Source: Petunia secreta
Taxonomy: Eukaryota > Streptophyta > Magnoliopsida > Solanales > Solanaceae
NCBI GenBank assembly: GCA_029990175.1
Contig: JARKIP010000038.1
Span: forward strand, 21,521,501 to 21,585,500
Length of the DNA: 64,000 nucleotides
Direction of reading: 5' to 3'
Part shown: positions 1 through 12,480 of the stretch, one piece after another
Position numbering within the stretch: the stretch's first letter is position 1
How the letters are laid out: the number at the start of each line of letters is the position of its first letter
Notes under the pieces: generated by a model
Told to the model about the DNA's origin: nothing
Seen by the model: only the letters and a program-made list of their open reading frames with translations
Database searches by the model: none
Made by a program: the position numbers and the translations under genes

Positions 1-1033
1 ACTGCTTTAGTTCTCTGAGGGCCTTTTTGCATTCTAGTGTCCATTCAAAGCTTTTGTTCTTCCTCAGCACTGAAAAGAACTTGTGACATTGTTCAGATGA
101 CCTCGAAATGAACCTGCTGACGTAGGCTACTCGACCGGTCAGCTGTTGAACTTCCTTCACCGTTGTCAGGTCCTCGGGGATGCTTTCAATCGCTTTGATT
201 TTATCTGGATTGGCTTCGATTCCTCCTTACGATACGATGAATCCCAAGAACTTACCAGATCCAACCCCGAACGCACATTTCTTCGGGTTCAATCTCATGT
301 TGAACCGCCTTAGTATCATAAAAGTCTCCTCCAAGTGACTTAGATGGTTTCCATTCTCACGAGATTTGACCAACATGTCATCGATGTACACTTCCATGGT
401 TTTCCCGATCAAATCTTTGAACATAGTGGTGACCAAACGGTGATAAGTAGCGCCAGCGTTTTTAAGGCCGAAGGGCATAACTGTATAGCAATAAGTCCCC
501 ATGTCTGTGATGAACGATGTTTTTTCTCGATCTAATGGGTCCATCAAAATTTGATTATAGCCTGAATAGGCGTCCAAGAAGCTCAACATTTCGTGCCCTG
601 CCGTTGAATCGATCAGCCTATCGATGTGAGGCAACGAGAACGAATCCTTTGGACAGGCTTTATTGAGGTCGGTATAATCGACGCATACCCTCCACTTGCC
701 ATTTTTCTTTGGCACCACCACAGTGTTTGCAAGCCATTCAGGATACTTGACCTCCTTAATGAACCCATTCATTAGCAGCTTTTCTACCTCATCGTTGATC
801 ACCTTCCTTCGAAATCCTCCATTCGGCCGTTTCTTTTGCTTCACCGGCCGATGTTTTGGATCGACATTTAATTTGTGTGTGGCAACTTTTGGATCAATCC
901 CTACCATATCTGCGTGGGACCAAGCAAAACAATCAGAATTATCCTTGAGGAAGGATATGATTTTCCTTTTTACTTTGGGATCCAATTCTGCTCCCACATA
1001 GACTTTCCGATCAGGCTTATCATTAAATAACAT
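1..1033 (-). pseudogene. pol: Reverse transcriptase of the left Tat-type element, partial, one nonsense codon
   Basis: RNA-dependent DNA polymerase domain that copies element RNA in the cytoplasmic particle. The translation from 1033 downward shows the Ty3/gypsy RT signature: the FLDAYSGYNQI segment, the VMPFGLKNAGATY segment, and the catalytic box YIDDM near residue 215. At 227-229 a TAA interrupts the frame just after GFIVS. The frame reopens directly beyond it and runs to base 1 with typical RT/RNase H connection residues (a TGRV..SRFISRSS motif). A CAA-to-TAA transition explains the stop. The frame does not match the protease upstream, so an indel lies between 1034 and 1211. Confidence 0.88.
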
Positions 1034-1211
1034 TACTTCTTCTAATTCTTCTATCGTAGAGTCTCCATTACTTCTTCTAACATTACGGTTCTCTCACACA
1101 TGGTGGGACCTGTGCGAAGTCGCCTTCGACTTCGGGTTCCGATAGTTGTGACAAAGCACATGACGGGACCGAAGTGAAGCTTCCGGCCACGGGTTCCACT
1201 AGCTGTGATTG

Positions 1212-2210
1212 CTACAATCGAAAGCCATCCTTAACCGCTACTGAGTAACATTCTCGTGAAGCCTGCTGTTTGCCTCTAATTTCACAAATTCCCCATGGAG
1301 TAGGGAATTTTACAACTTGATGTAAGGTCGACGGGACCGCTCCCATAGCGTGAATCCACGGTCGACCTAGTATCACGTTGTACACCATCTCGCCTTTCAT
1401 CACTTGAAACGATGTTTCACTCTCAACGCCTTCTGCATAGGTCTTAATTGTGATTTCTCCAACGGTCACTTCGCTCGAGTTGTTGAAACCCGACAACACT
1501 GTTGAGCGAGGCACGATCTTATCACTCAATTGCAACTGCTCAACTACCCTTGTATGTATGATATTGACCGAGCTGCCAGCATCAATCAATACCCTTTTTA
1601 CATCGACATCGTCGATCCTCATCGTGACTACAAGTGCGTCGTGATAGGGATGAATCCTTTCATCGAAGTCAAAATCTCCGAACACAATCTCATCATTCAT
1701 ATCATCTCGTGTTCGTTTGTCTCGTGTAAATGAGACCTTTGCGTATTTCTTTGTAGTATAGGTTACCCCACAAACATCATCTCCTCCGGTAATAACATTA
1801 ACCGTCTTCCTAGGAGCAGGAGGTTTTGGCGGCTCATCGTCTTTCTTCTTATTAAAATTGTTTCGTCCTTTGTCAGTCAATAATTCGACCAGATGCCCCT
1901 TCTGCAGCAGGCTGGCCACTTCGTATCTTAATGCCTTACAGTCCTCCGTTGTATGGCCGAAGTCATGATGAAATGCGCACCACAAATTCTCATCCCTCGT
2001 GTTTGGATTTGTTTTTATTCGACCTGGAAACTTTACAACCTTCTCACCCATCCCCTTCAAGTGATTCACCAAGTTCGGTGTCGATATGAAAAAATTGTAC
2101 TCAGTCACTTTTGGTGGAAGTGGTCGATCCTTCGGAGCCGAAGATGTGTTCGACTGCCCTTTCTTCGATTGATTCTTCGAACTACCAGCTTCGTGGTTGT
2201 TGTTCCCCAT
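1212..2210 (-). pseudogene. Aspartic protease region of the left Tat-type element
   Basis: The 332-residue open frame begins with a low-complexity linker. A Cys/His knuckle-like motif follows (WCAFHHDFGHTTEDC near residue 76), then a retropepsin-like segment. Its active-site loop reads D-A-G-S-S near residue 210, followed by an ILGRPWIH flap-type motif near 282. Retropepsins usually have DTG or DSG; element A has the same DAG, so this is a lineage variant and not a private mutation. The frame is continuous with gag apart from a TAG at 2232-2234. The role is to cut the Gag-Pol polyprotein. Confidence 0.82.
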
Positions 2211-2231
2211 TCGAGGGAAACTGTAGGGCTC

Positions 2232-3509
2232 CTACCGTTGGTCCCTGTAGTTTCGCCTATCATTTTCGACTCTCTGTGGTGGAGGCCGATCATAATGATA
2301 ACTATTTCGGACTAGCTGCAACTCCTCCTCCTCAGTCCTAATCCTTGGCTCGCATTCCCGATATAGCACTTCGAATGTCCATGCATCGATCTCTCTGAGA
2401 CGATCTTTCAACTTCCATGCCTCTATCGAATCAGTGCGCAAATTGTTAGCAAAGGTCAAGCAAGCCCACCTTTCTTCGAGATTCGGGATATGAATCTTCT
2501 CATCATTGAACCATTTCACAAATTGTTTAATAGTTTCCCCGGGCCGCTGCCTAACGTTCAACATATCTTCCACCCTTGGTGCTATCTTTTTCGCTCCAGT
2601 ATGTGATCGAAAAAACTTTGCTGACATGTCATCAAAATTCAATATCTCGTTTTCGGGCAACTGCAGATACCATTTCAATGCCGCTCCTTTCAACGTCTCA
2701 CAAAACTTCTTAAGGCTGACCGAATTGATTTCCTCCGAAGTCAGGTCTTTCGCCTGAACTGCAACTGAAAACATATCAATGTGATCCCTTGGATCTGTAG
2801 TTCCATCGTATCTCAAACTTTCTGGCAATTTGAAATTTTTAGGAATGGGCATTGGGGCTGCACTTGCTGGGAACGGACGCTTTGAAATCGATTTCTTAGC
2901 GACTCCGTCCGTTAACTTCGGAACTCCTGGCAATTTCTCCATGAATGGCTTTATCTCACTGAACTTCTTATCCACTGTGTCATTCAACAAGGTTTGCATC
3001 GTAGCCAACATTCTCACTTCAGTCGTAACTGAGGCCGGAGCTCCCACAGCTGCCGCGGCCGTACCCGATCCCCTAGACCCGACCCCTGCTGCAAGTCCCC
3101 CTATTACGGCGCCCTGAGGAACCGAAGTCGGAATGCTTGCTGGAGGTGTGATCGGAGGGGTGGGTGCTCTGTTTCCGATAGAATTAGATAAAACCCTTAG
3201 TTGTTCTTGTATCATTTCGAACTGAGCATCATGCCTTTTCAAATACGCCATTAGTGACACATTTGCATCTCCTGACTTAGTTTCGACCACGGGCTCCTTA
3301 CCCGGTCGCTGCCCTCGGGGCGCATTCAACCGTGAACCAGCAGGAATGTCGTCATGAGTTGGATCCTGCTCGTGATTGGTAGACTCATCGACCGCTTCAA
3401 CGTTGGTCGGAACAGGAACCCCGTCATTGAGATTGAGCTGTTTTTGATCGTTCAAAGCGATGGTAGCATCGATGTTGCGTTCATCTGCCTTTTCGAGACA
3501 AGGAAACAA
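2232..3509 (-). pseudogene. gag: Gag of the left Tat-type element
   Basis: The 425-residue frame starts at ATG 3509, about 50 bases from the primer site. Residues ~1-200 are polar and proline/alanine rich. Residues ~225-370 form a retrotransposon Gag (capsid) domain, seen in LRYDGTTDPRDHIDMF, the LKGAALKWYLQLP block and the RVEDMLNVRQRPGETIKQFVKWF segment. Gag forms the particle that packages element RNA. The ORF ends in TAG at 2232-2234, in frame with the protease ORF. Tat Gag-Pol is normally a single frame, so this is most likely a CAG-to-TAG nonsense change. Programmed readthrough is possible but nothing shows it. Confidence 0.85.
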
Positions 3510-3560
3510 ACGTAAGTAGTATCAAATGATTCAAATTTTGGAATAAATCGATTGCCTAGA

Positions 3561-3578
3561 CCCCACGGTGGGCGCCAA
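3561..3578 (-). other. Primer binding site matching the tRNA-Lys(CTT) 3' end
   Basis: On the minus strand the LTR end is followed by ATT and then TGGCGCCCACCGTGGGG. From memory this is the exact complement of the 3' end plus CCA of plant tRNA-Lys(CTT). First-strand DNA synthesis starts here. Isotype assignment is recall, not a search. Confidence 0.75.
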
Positions 3579-3580
3579 AT

Positions 3581-4720
3581 TGTATTTCCTAAAAATGTAT
3601 CAGGTTTTACAATTAAATTAATATTTAGTTGAGTCTAAGGCGACCGTTTTATATCTCAATTCGACCGATTGATAGGCAGTTTACGTTAACCAGTAGTCGT
3701 TTTTCTAGCGATTTAATTCGAAGACAGTGCGAATATCGATTTTAAAGATGTAGATACGATGTCAAGTGCAAACAAATGATTTGAAGGCAAATATGAATAG
3801 ATAAAATCGAAGCAGCTGATTATTCAGTAATTCACGATGAGATGATTCCGTTCAAGTTTCTTGTCGAAAGTAAAATACGATGACAATGATAGATACGATG
3901 ACAATGACAGATACGATGACAATGATAGATACGATGACGGGCGAGATAAAATGTATTGTAAACAGATAATGTGGTCGTAAATCGATATCAGCAATTCGCC
4001 TTATGTAAATTATGTTAACGAATAAACTAATAAGTTACCCTACGTAATCAGAATAACGACAAGAAGTTAACAAGATCGAACTCAGTGAATTGAAATAACG
4101 AATAAGATAAGTAGCAAGTGAGCAGCAAGACAAACAACGATTAAACAAGCAGATGATAAATAAATAATTAAAGCGATAAAAGCTTATTGTATTGAAGAAT
4201 CGGAGGATGGTGCTTCAATGAAAGAGATGAATCTTCTTCCATGTCTGAACCGAGCCACGACTGAATTTAATGCACAGATTGCTTTGATAATGATAGTAAA
4301 CTATGATGTGATGAGAGAACAAAATGAAGAGGTTTGTATATTTTGAAGGCTGAGAGTAATAATGTTCAGGTGAATGTGCCCCCAAATGAGAGCGTAAGGT
4401 CCTATTTATAGGTTGAAATGATTGAGAATCCCCAACCCTAGAAGAATTTCATTTTGTCACGTTCCTCTTTCAACAGTTGCATGTCTTCATCCACTTCCAC
4501 TAAATCTGCTAAATCTATTCCGATAAATTTGGGATGAGAACAAGCTGAGTTATCCGTTAAAGCATTGCCTTCGAAATTATCCGATCTCCACATCTCATAA
4601 TCGATCACACGATTGAACGAAGCTGCTTCCTTCCGATCACAACGTCTTCGAAACCAATCAATGCCTTGTCATATAACCGAAATCATCCTTCTTGTGATTG
4701 AACAGAAATCGACCAATACA
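3581..4720 (-). repeat. 5' LTR of the left Tat-type element
   Basis: About 1140 bp, bounded on the plus strand by TGTATTTCC at 3581 and GACCAATACA at 4720, so it is TG...CA on either strand. The right limit is chosen because element A's LTR also ends in CCAATACA. The partner LTR is outside the window, so the right end is inferred. It holds a short tandem array (3873-3938). Confidence 0.75.
3873..3938. repeat. 18-bp tandem repeat inside an LTR
   Basis: Nearly four copies of an 18-bp unit built on ATACGATGACAATGATAG occur head to tail. Copies differ by one or two bases. No coding meaning. Confidence 0.85.
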
Positions 4721-5663
<943 letters not shown>

Positions 5664-6351
5664 ATATGGTTATAGACTTCATAAAAAAACCTACCCTAAT
5701 TATTTGGTACGGTTATAGACTTATATTCAAACCATCGGTTTTGCTAAAAATAACCTAAGAATTAGTTTCGGTTCGGTTCGGTACGGTTTGGTCAGTTAGG
5801 TCGGTTTTTCGAAAGCCATTGGCACCTCTATTATTAGGGACTGTATTTATGTCTTCAATGTTAGGTTAAGTGGCCCCTACATTTAAAGGCCATGACTGCA
5901 CATATAGTTGGGTAGTAGAGTTACCAGCAGAAGATAAAAAGACTTGTGTAATGTCAGCACTTTCATTAGCATTGAACATATAGACATCTATTTTGTCCCC
6001 ATTCTTCAAACAACTAGAAAGATTCAACATATCAATATCACTACTAATCATGTGATAAGCACCACTCATGTTAACTCTACTATCAAATTTGTCGATAGAA
6101 GAATAACTTAGCTCTTTAGCCAAATTCTGAAACTATATAAAGTACAATTCATCTGTATCAGTTGTCTCTATCTTAGAGTGAGAGAATACATTAACATACC
6201 TTAGCTTAGGATTCTGCACATATTTGGCTGTATAGTAAAATTGTAAAGTGACAACTCTTGCTGCCATTTCACACCTATCCAATGATTAGAAAAAAAAATT
6301 ATTTTTTAATAAATAAAATAAATAATAAATAATAAACAAATCGTGCATGTT
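5664..6351. other. No recognised feature; one unassigned 85-codon frame
   Basis: A minus-strand open frame of 85 codons (5866-6123) shows no domain I recognise and no conserved context, so I do not call it a gene. The rest is AT-rich. A GGTTCGGTTCGG run near 5770 has no clear meaning. Confidence 0.4.
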
Positions 6352-6449
6352 ACAAAAAGTCCTAATTTTTAATGGCAAATAAATGCTTAATGGAAAAAAG
6401 TCCTATTTTTTAATGGCAAATCAGTGCTTGGTAGCAAAAAGCTCTAATT
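6352..6449. repeat. ~41-bp degenerate tandem repeat
   Basis: Two full copies and a partial third of a unit starting AAAAAGTCCTAATTTTTAAT lie directly upstream of the FUSC-like fragment. Confidence 0.7.
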
Positions 6450-6826
6450 TTGCTTGGCCTACTATTTAATAAAGAAAATGGTTTTTGGGCAAGCCTTACA
6501 GTAGCCTCTAGCTTATTACCAGTCAAATTAGCAACATTTACACTTGCTAATGCTCAAGCACAAGGAATCACATTTGGATCAGTCTATGGAGTCTTGGCTT
6601 GTTCAGTTTTCAAACAAATCGACAACTTAAGGTTCTTAGCACTTCTCCGTTGGATTATGTTCAGCAGTTTTCTCAAACATTGCCGGATTTATGGCCAAGC
6701 AGGAGGAATTTCAGTATTATTAGGAGCCGTGATGATCCTAGGACGAAAAAATTATGGCCTTCTGAATGACTTTGCCATTATAAGAATAACAAGAACTTTC
6801 ATTGGATTGTCCTGTTTCATTTGTTA

Positions 6827-7098
6827 GAAAATTTGGGAGAGCAAGACAACACTCAAAACTTACAAAGAAAAAAATGTAGTTCGGAGGATTCAATATCTAG
6901 AGGTGTCATCCATGCACTTTGGTATATGTGTAGTGTGGACATAATTAGTGTGTTTACATGTTGTATAAGCTAGATACATGAAGGACTTTTCATATAAATA
7001 GCCATGTATTCCTGCCCATTTGGAGCAAGTCAAGTTGAATAGAAATTCTCATTTTTTCTTTGTGAGTTTTGAGTGTTGTCTTGCTCTCCCAAATTTTC
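6827..7098. repeat. ~50-bp near-perfect inverted repeat with ~170-bp spacer
   Basis: 6827-6876 and 7050-7098 are reverse complements apart from one or two bases, so the transcript could fold into a long hairpin. The arms may be terminal sequences of a small LTR or fold-back element. Confidence 0.8.
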
Positions 7099-7382
7099 AC
7101 AACTATAGGCAATTCAGACCCCATCTCCTTCTAACTTCTGGCTATTGCAAACACAAACTCATAGAAGACTTTCTTGTCTTCTTTTTTGTGAAGTCCTTCA
7201 AGACTTACACCTTCTCGGCGAGTTTCTTTTCTCTTCGCAAAATTGGAGGAATCACTCTTCTCATTGAAATTAGCCGGCCTCTCAACAGGTCATCAAACCT
7301 GGAGACATACCTTCAATGGAGATCGCCAAACTTTCGTCTTTACAGCTTCGTCCAAGGATCGTACCAATGCTCTGATACCACT

Positions 7383-7725
7383 TGTTGGAATATAAGGTGG
7401 AGGGCTCTTGATAATATTATAACACACAAAGAGGATGGAAGAGGGAGGGGAACATTAAGCTCTCTTCATATAGTATAAACTCCACTCTTACTAAACAACA
7501 TTACAAAATGAGGTATTTATATGTGTCTAAGGACAGATTTAGATTCACACCTAATAAATACTTTCACACACTATGAACTTGTTCATATTGATAACTTAAT
7601 AATGCATCTAAATAGTACTACAAATTTATGTACCTAGATAATATTAATCCATGCACCTAGCTAGGATAACTCAAAAGATAAATGAACATTCACACTTAGA
7701 CATTTATGTTTACTATTTTCCAACA
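7383..7725 (-). repeat. Copia LTR with adjacent primer binding site
   Basis: TGTTGGAA at the left end and TTTTCCAACA at the right end form inverted LTR tips. Immediately left, GCTCTGATACCA (7371-7382) is the reverse of TGGTATCAGAGC, the initiator tRNA-Met primer site of plant copia elements. That fixes the minus orientation and makes this a 5' LTR. Confidence 0.75.
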
Positions 7726-8430
7726 TCATTGTGGTACAGTTTCTCTTTAGTCCAAAAAGAGCAGCAAATCTTGCATGAACCAATTACTACAATCTCCAAT
7801 GAAGCAAAAAGATCATCCAGCAGCTACTGTATGGCAAAGATTAATGGATAATCAGAGGAAATTAAAATTCCATATCATGGAATTGCATAAATTCTCTCAT
7901 AATGCTGAACTAGAGCCTGATTTTTGGTTTCTTCCTTTTAATGCAACATGCTATAAGAAGCTCCAAGGTTCGTTGTCAAAAAAGCCAATATGTTTTACTT
8001 CATAGTCTACAATATCAACATCATGTCACAAAATTTTCAAAGCTGTCATAATGTTGATTGGAAAGAGCTCCAAGAGTGTACAAATGTTGAATTGGAGAAC
8101 TTGAAGGAAGCTGCAATTTTATCGCTAAGTGATGTTCTTGATCACAAGCCTAGTTTGATCAAGATTATCCCAGATGATCAAGAAGGGAGAAGAATTAATG
8201 ATCTTGAGGAATGATCAAATTGCTGAAAGTGACTTAAGTTTTTTCCTTGAGAGATCAAAGAGGTGATTGAAAAATTATTGAGTAGCCAAGGACAATAGGA
8301 GCTTAAAGGAAAGTCAATTCTTTCTTTGTATGCTTTGGGATTTTGTATAAGCAGCATACTGAAAGAGATCACAGATATCAAATTGGCTATGAAGGAATTA
8401 GCACAGTGGGAAAATTCTTGACATCCAAAA

Positions 8431-9039
8431 ATTTTCAAGGTTGAAGAGCTGAAAATTTCTCAATAGTCTTCAAGCTTAGCAACAGAATTTTTTGAGAGAA
8501 TCATTCATAAAAGCATAGTTTATTAGATTCTTATGTATAGGTTTCCCAGACAAGTTTAATTAGAAGCATAGTAGAAGATTTATTATATTGTATGTCCATT
8601 TTTTTATCAAGCAGAATATTGAAGCCAAAAAGGCTAAATTCTTGCATTGACTTTTGCCCGTCATCCTTGAATCGAGTCATTCTGCGAACTTTTACAAACT
8701 ACATTCTTATTCCACATTTTTTTCTGTCTAGCATTGCTAATACACGTATTCCTATTCCACGTTTTATGCCGCATAAAATAATATATATTCAATATTAATT
8801 ATACTTGATATAAAAAGTTAACTATGATTGCAAGTCACCATAACTATCCAGGGGCATTTAGCTCTTTGACCTCTCTCAAGTTTTCAATAAAAAATAATGA
8901 CCTCCAAGTTCTTAAAATTGGGTAGATGACTTACTCCTTTTTAATCATGTTTAAAGCTTAATCATCCTTTAAAAAATAGAAACACCACAACCCTCCCAAG
9001 TTCTGAATATGACAAAATGGTCCATCTTCATAAATATAA
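8431..9039. other. AT-rich stretch, no gene seen
   Basis: No credible ORF or RNA gene. The part from about 8830 weakly resembles, in reverse complement, 13300-13380, so the inverted-repeat element to the right may start here in decayed form. Confidence 0.4.
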
Positions 9040-10259
9040 TCTTTTAAAAATTTCTTCCCCAAAATCCACCCACCCCCAAAACTTTTCACCCCGTTCAAGC
9101 TCGAAAATAGACCAAATTCAGTGCTTGAGCTTACAATTTGCTTCAAACTCTTACAAATCTTAGTTCCATCTTCCTTGTTTCACTATCTATTTTATATATT
9201 TTTGTTTGTAAGAAAGCTCTATAATTTTTTATTTTTCCGGAGCAAAAGCTTCAATTTTTCGATTTTATAAGGTATTTTGTCACTATATTTGCTTGGGTTT
9301 AGCTCTTTTGAGATATGAGTTGTGTTTTCTTCATCTAATAAGCTTCAAAAGCTCTGTTTTGTTGTTTTGACACTGCTCTATTAGAGGTCTGATTTTCAGA
9401 TCTATGGTTTTCAGATCTGTTCTAACTGTTTATCATCAACCAATCCTAGTCGATTGTAGACCTTATCGCAATTAATAGACCATTGATGTGGCCTTATGCA
9501 GTAGCGGATGCTGATTTCTAAGATCAATGGGTGGAGATGGCAATATATTTTCTTAACATTCCATGACAAGTGCAATAGTACCTATTCTCTTAAAATTAGA
9601 TGCTATGTATGACAAGTAAGTTAGTTAACAGCGTCATTGAGCATGTTTAATTAACTTGCTACCGACGCATGGTATCCATTAGATATATACTTAATATTGC
9701 GTATATAAGGGGAAAATAGTTCGTTCATTCATAAAATAATAGTAATTTGTGTGTATTTCTCCTTGATGTCGCTAGTAATAGCAGTAGACCTATTTTAATT
9801 ATATTTATTGCAGAAAGATTCAAACTTCTAATTTGAAATAATTAAAATAAATATATATTTAAAAGAATAAGAACACTTTCCTAAATTAATAATTAACTAT
9901 TGAAAGTTTATTAATATATTATTGTAAAGAAAAAATAAGATAATATAAAGAAGGACTACATGTGAACATTTCAAATTTGATACCATAAAAATAAATATAT
10001 ATTCATAAAAATACTAACACTCTACCAAATATATAATCAATTACGTATGATTTATTCATAAATAATTATATAATAAAAATTAGTTAATATTAAGAAGGAT
10101 AACGCGTGTCACTTTCAAATTTGATAAAAAAACAAAAATAAGCATACATTCAAACATCAGAAGGGATATCTCTGCTTCGACATAATGATCTTTTTGATCA
10201 ATCAATAATATGATGTCGTTTGATTAAAAAGACTAACACTATAATACTAAATTAATAAT

Positions 10260-10640
10260 CAACTGTCCTAAGTATATTACAATGTCCCCTAAAAACTTGA
10301 TATAAATAAACGTAAAGAATCATTTCAAAAAAGACCAAGTTTTGTGAACTTGATAATGAACCATCCTAGGTATATTACTCCCCCACCGTAAAATTAAAAA
10401 AAAATTAAACCAAGGACTAACGTGTCCTCTTAAAAACTGATATAGAATTCAAAGAATCATTTAAGAAAAAATATCAAATCTGCTAAGTTGATAATCCATC
10501 GTTCTGAGTATATTAATCTCAACTATAAATTTGTAATAAATATAGAATAAAGACTACAAGTGTCCTCTTGAAATTAATATAAAATAAAATATTACACGTT
10601 TCCGCTCCTAATTTGATAAATAATAAAATACCACACGTGT
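10260..10640. repeat. Degenerate ~120-130-bp tandem repeat
   Basis: About three diverged copies share the order 'CCT(A)AGTATATTA', 'TGTCC(C/T)CT' and 'GATATAAA'. They lie within the inverted-arm element. Confidence 0.5.
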
Positions 10641-10741
10641 CTCCGTCCAACTATCTGGAGTGTTATAGGTTGACAATATACAGATAGTAGGTTTATCATC
10701 AATGATATTGATTTAACATTTAACTGAGGTGTAGCACTGAG

Positions 10742-11090
10742 ACATATGTATAACAACCCTTAAATACTAAACAAATATGTTAACAACACTATGAGATAAT
10801 TTAAGCCATACAAGTAAATCAAAGCATCGCTTGCTTCTCACATTATGATCGTCCTCTATGTTTAGGGAACAAGGTCTTGTTCAAACATAACAGTAACAGT
10901 TGTATACATTTGATACATATGTAAACAACCCTTAAACATTAAATAAAGATATTAGTAATGTTGTGAGATGGTACTAATCCATATAAGTATATCGAAGTAT
11001 CGGTTGCTTCTCACATCACGATCTTCTTCTATGTTTAGGGAACAAGGTCTTGTTCCACCAGAACCTTAACATTTGTATACATTAGATCAT
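10742..11090. repeat. Two tandem copies of a ~170-bp unit
   Basis: Units start at about 10742 and 10912. Each contains AACAACCCTTAAA, a GCTTCTCACAT segment, GTTTAGGGAACAAGGTCTTG and TTGTATACATT in the same order. Confidence 0.8.
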
Positions 11091-11384
11091 GTATTTTATC
11101 AAATGTCATTCATTATCAATGCTATTGATCATTAGTATGGTACATTGTGCAAGAACTTTGTCGTGTCAATGGTTTCCTAATTTGTGTACCATCAAATGAC
11201 CCTTTTCTATTGTTTAATATATATTTTTTATATTAAAATTTAGTAAAACTCTATCAGTATATGATCAACTTGACTAAGTTTGATCATCAAATATAGTGTA
11301 ATTTTAGGTCGTTGATAATATACTCATTAAGCCACAATCATCTACATGTACCCTAACACAAAATCCCAAATTCCAAGCGCATAG

Positions 11385-11425
11385 ACCCTAAACCCTAAAT
11401 TCCAAACCCTAAATGCCAAACGCAA
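11385..11425. repeat. Short telomere-like interstitial run
   Basis: A few CCCTAAA-type units (ACCCTAAACCCTAAATTCC and a nearby repeat). Far too short to be a telomere remnant on its own. Confidence 0.5.
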
Positions 11426-12079
11426 TAGGTGTACAATAGACTACAGTGAGGTTGTGCATAGACTTTTTATTGAATTAGTATTTCACTAAGTTTGTAAATA
11501 GACCAAAGTTAAGTTGATGAGATATTATAATGGACCACAAGTAAGTAGTTAAGATATTGCTTATTTATTAATTTAATGCTAAATATTTTGAACCAAATAT
11601 ATTTTTCTAATAGTTGATAATTGACTGTCTACTGCTTGAGTGTAAATCACTCGTTAAATACTATTAATCACTATGTTTAATAATCAACTATCTTCGTGAT
11701 GGTCATTAAATAACAAATTGAGTAGTATAATAATTTTTTTGGTTGAATGTCATTCAGGTTCGATTTAAGAATTTAATGAAAGGTATTACTTTATAAATTG
11801 AATTAAATATTGGCGCAAGCCAAGTAAATGAAAGCACACAAAATTTGTATACACCAAAAGTTTTATTTAACTAACAATACTTTTAAAGCTTTCATTACTG
11901 AAAATTATTCTTGATACATAAAAGACACAAGATTATATAGGGGCTCTTGGAAAAGTTGGAAGGGCGATGCAGTTTTCTTCTTTGTTGATTATTCAATATG
12001 TTAGTCTTCAATCGATCAACTTGCATTTTATAACCTAAAGCAACAATTCAAGCACAACTAAATAGCCCTATCAACATCC

Positions 12080-12480
12080 ATCTCACTTTCAAGATTATTT
12101 TTTTAAGAGGTGTTGCGACGGTAAGTGATAATTTCACTTGTCTTAGAATCTCAAGCCAATATATTGCCACCTCCACCAATTGATACAAGAAATCGGTATC
12201 CGCTACAGTATAATTGCCAATCAATAGTCTACTAATTGTAATAAGTAAAGTCTATCAAAGACAGGATTGGTTGATAAATTGTTACAGCAGATCTGAAAAC
12301 CAAACCTTTAATGGAGCAACGTCAAAGCAACAAAACAGAGCTTTTGAAGCTTATTAGAAGAAGAAAACACAACGCATATCTCGAAGGAGCTATACCCAAA
12401 CGAATGTAGTGAAACACCCTGGAAAATCGAAAAATTAAAGATTTTGCTTCAAAAAAATAATGAATTGGAAAGAAAAGAAA
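12080..12480. repeat. Extra direct copy of the right arm
   Basis: Aligns with 12515-12905, about 437 bp downstream, by shared blocks such as GTGATAATTTCACTTGTCTT and GCTTTTGAAGCTTATTAGA. Confidence 0.75.

Larger units (their letters stand above)
1..4720 (-). mobile_element. 5' half of a Tat-type Ty3/gypsy retrotransposon, cut by the window edge
   Basis: Reading right to left: 5' LTR (3581-4720), primer binding site, gag, protease, reverse transcriptase. The order gag-protease-RT and the RT motifs make it Ty3/gypsy. The Gag and RT sequences resemble those of element A (28178-63571), and both have a primer site that looks like a tRNA-Lys complement, so I place it in the Tat lineage. RNase H, integrase and the 3' LTR lie beyond the left edge. 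The coding region is dead: an in-frame TAG after gag, a frame change between protease and RT, and a TAA in the RT. Confidence 0.9.
6822..7725. mobile_element. Copia-type retrotransposon debris inserted in the FUSC-like pseudogene
   Basis: The FUSC homology stops at about 6822 and resumes after 7725. The insert starts with TGTTAG and ends with CCAACA. It contains a ~50-bp inverted pair (6827-6876 and 7050-7098), an initiator-tRNA-Met type primer site (7371-7382, minus) and a 343-bp LTR (7383-7725). No coding domain remains. The left part may derive from a second, related element. Confidence 0.6.
6450..8430 (+). pseudogene. FUSC-like (fusaric acid resistance/aromatic acid exporter type) membrane protein, broken remnant
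   Basis: 6450-6822 encodes residues resembling the second membrane half of plant FUSC-superfamily proteins: ENGFWASLTVA, a TLANAQAQGITFGSVYGVL segment, a YGQAGGISVLLGAVMILGRKNYG segment and FAIIRITRTFIGLSC. After 900 bp of copia debris the protein resumes at about 7775 in another frame (LEPDFWFLPFNATCYKKLQGSLSK). It shifts frame again near 8000 (NFQSCHNVDWKELQE) and ends near 8425 (KEITDIKLAMKELAQWENS). Order and orientation fit one parent gene and cover only its C-terminal half. Family assignment is by recall of plant homologues annotated as uncharacterised FUSC proteins. Insertion plus frame shifts make it non-functional. Confidence 0.7.

Noticed and set aside
2232..2234. Programmed gag-pol readthrough codon in the left element
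   Set aside because: TAG is in frame between gag and protease, but the same copy has other C-to-T stops and Tat Gag-Pol is normally one frame, so a nonsense mutation is simpler.
8178..8438. Minus-strand 86-codon ORF
   Set aside because: It is the shadow of the FUSC-like pseudogene read on the plus strand.
11385..11425. Telomere remnant
   Set aside because: Only a few CCCTAAA-like units in an AT-rich repeat; too short and imperfect.
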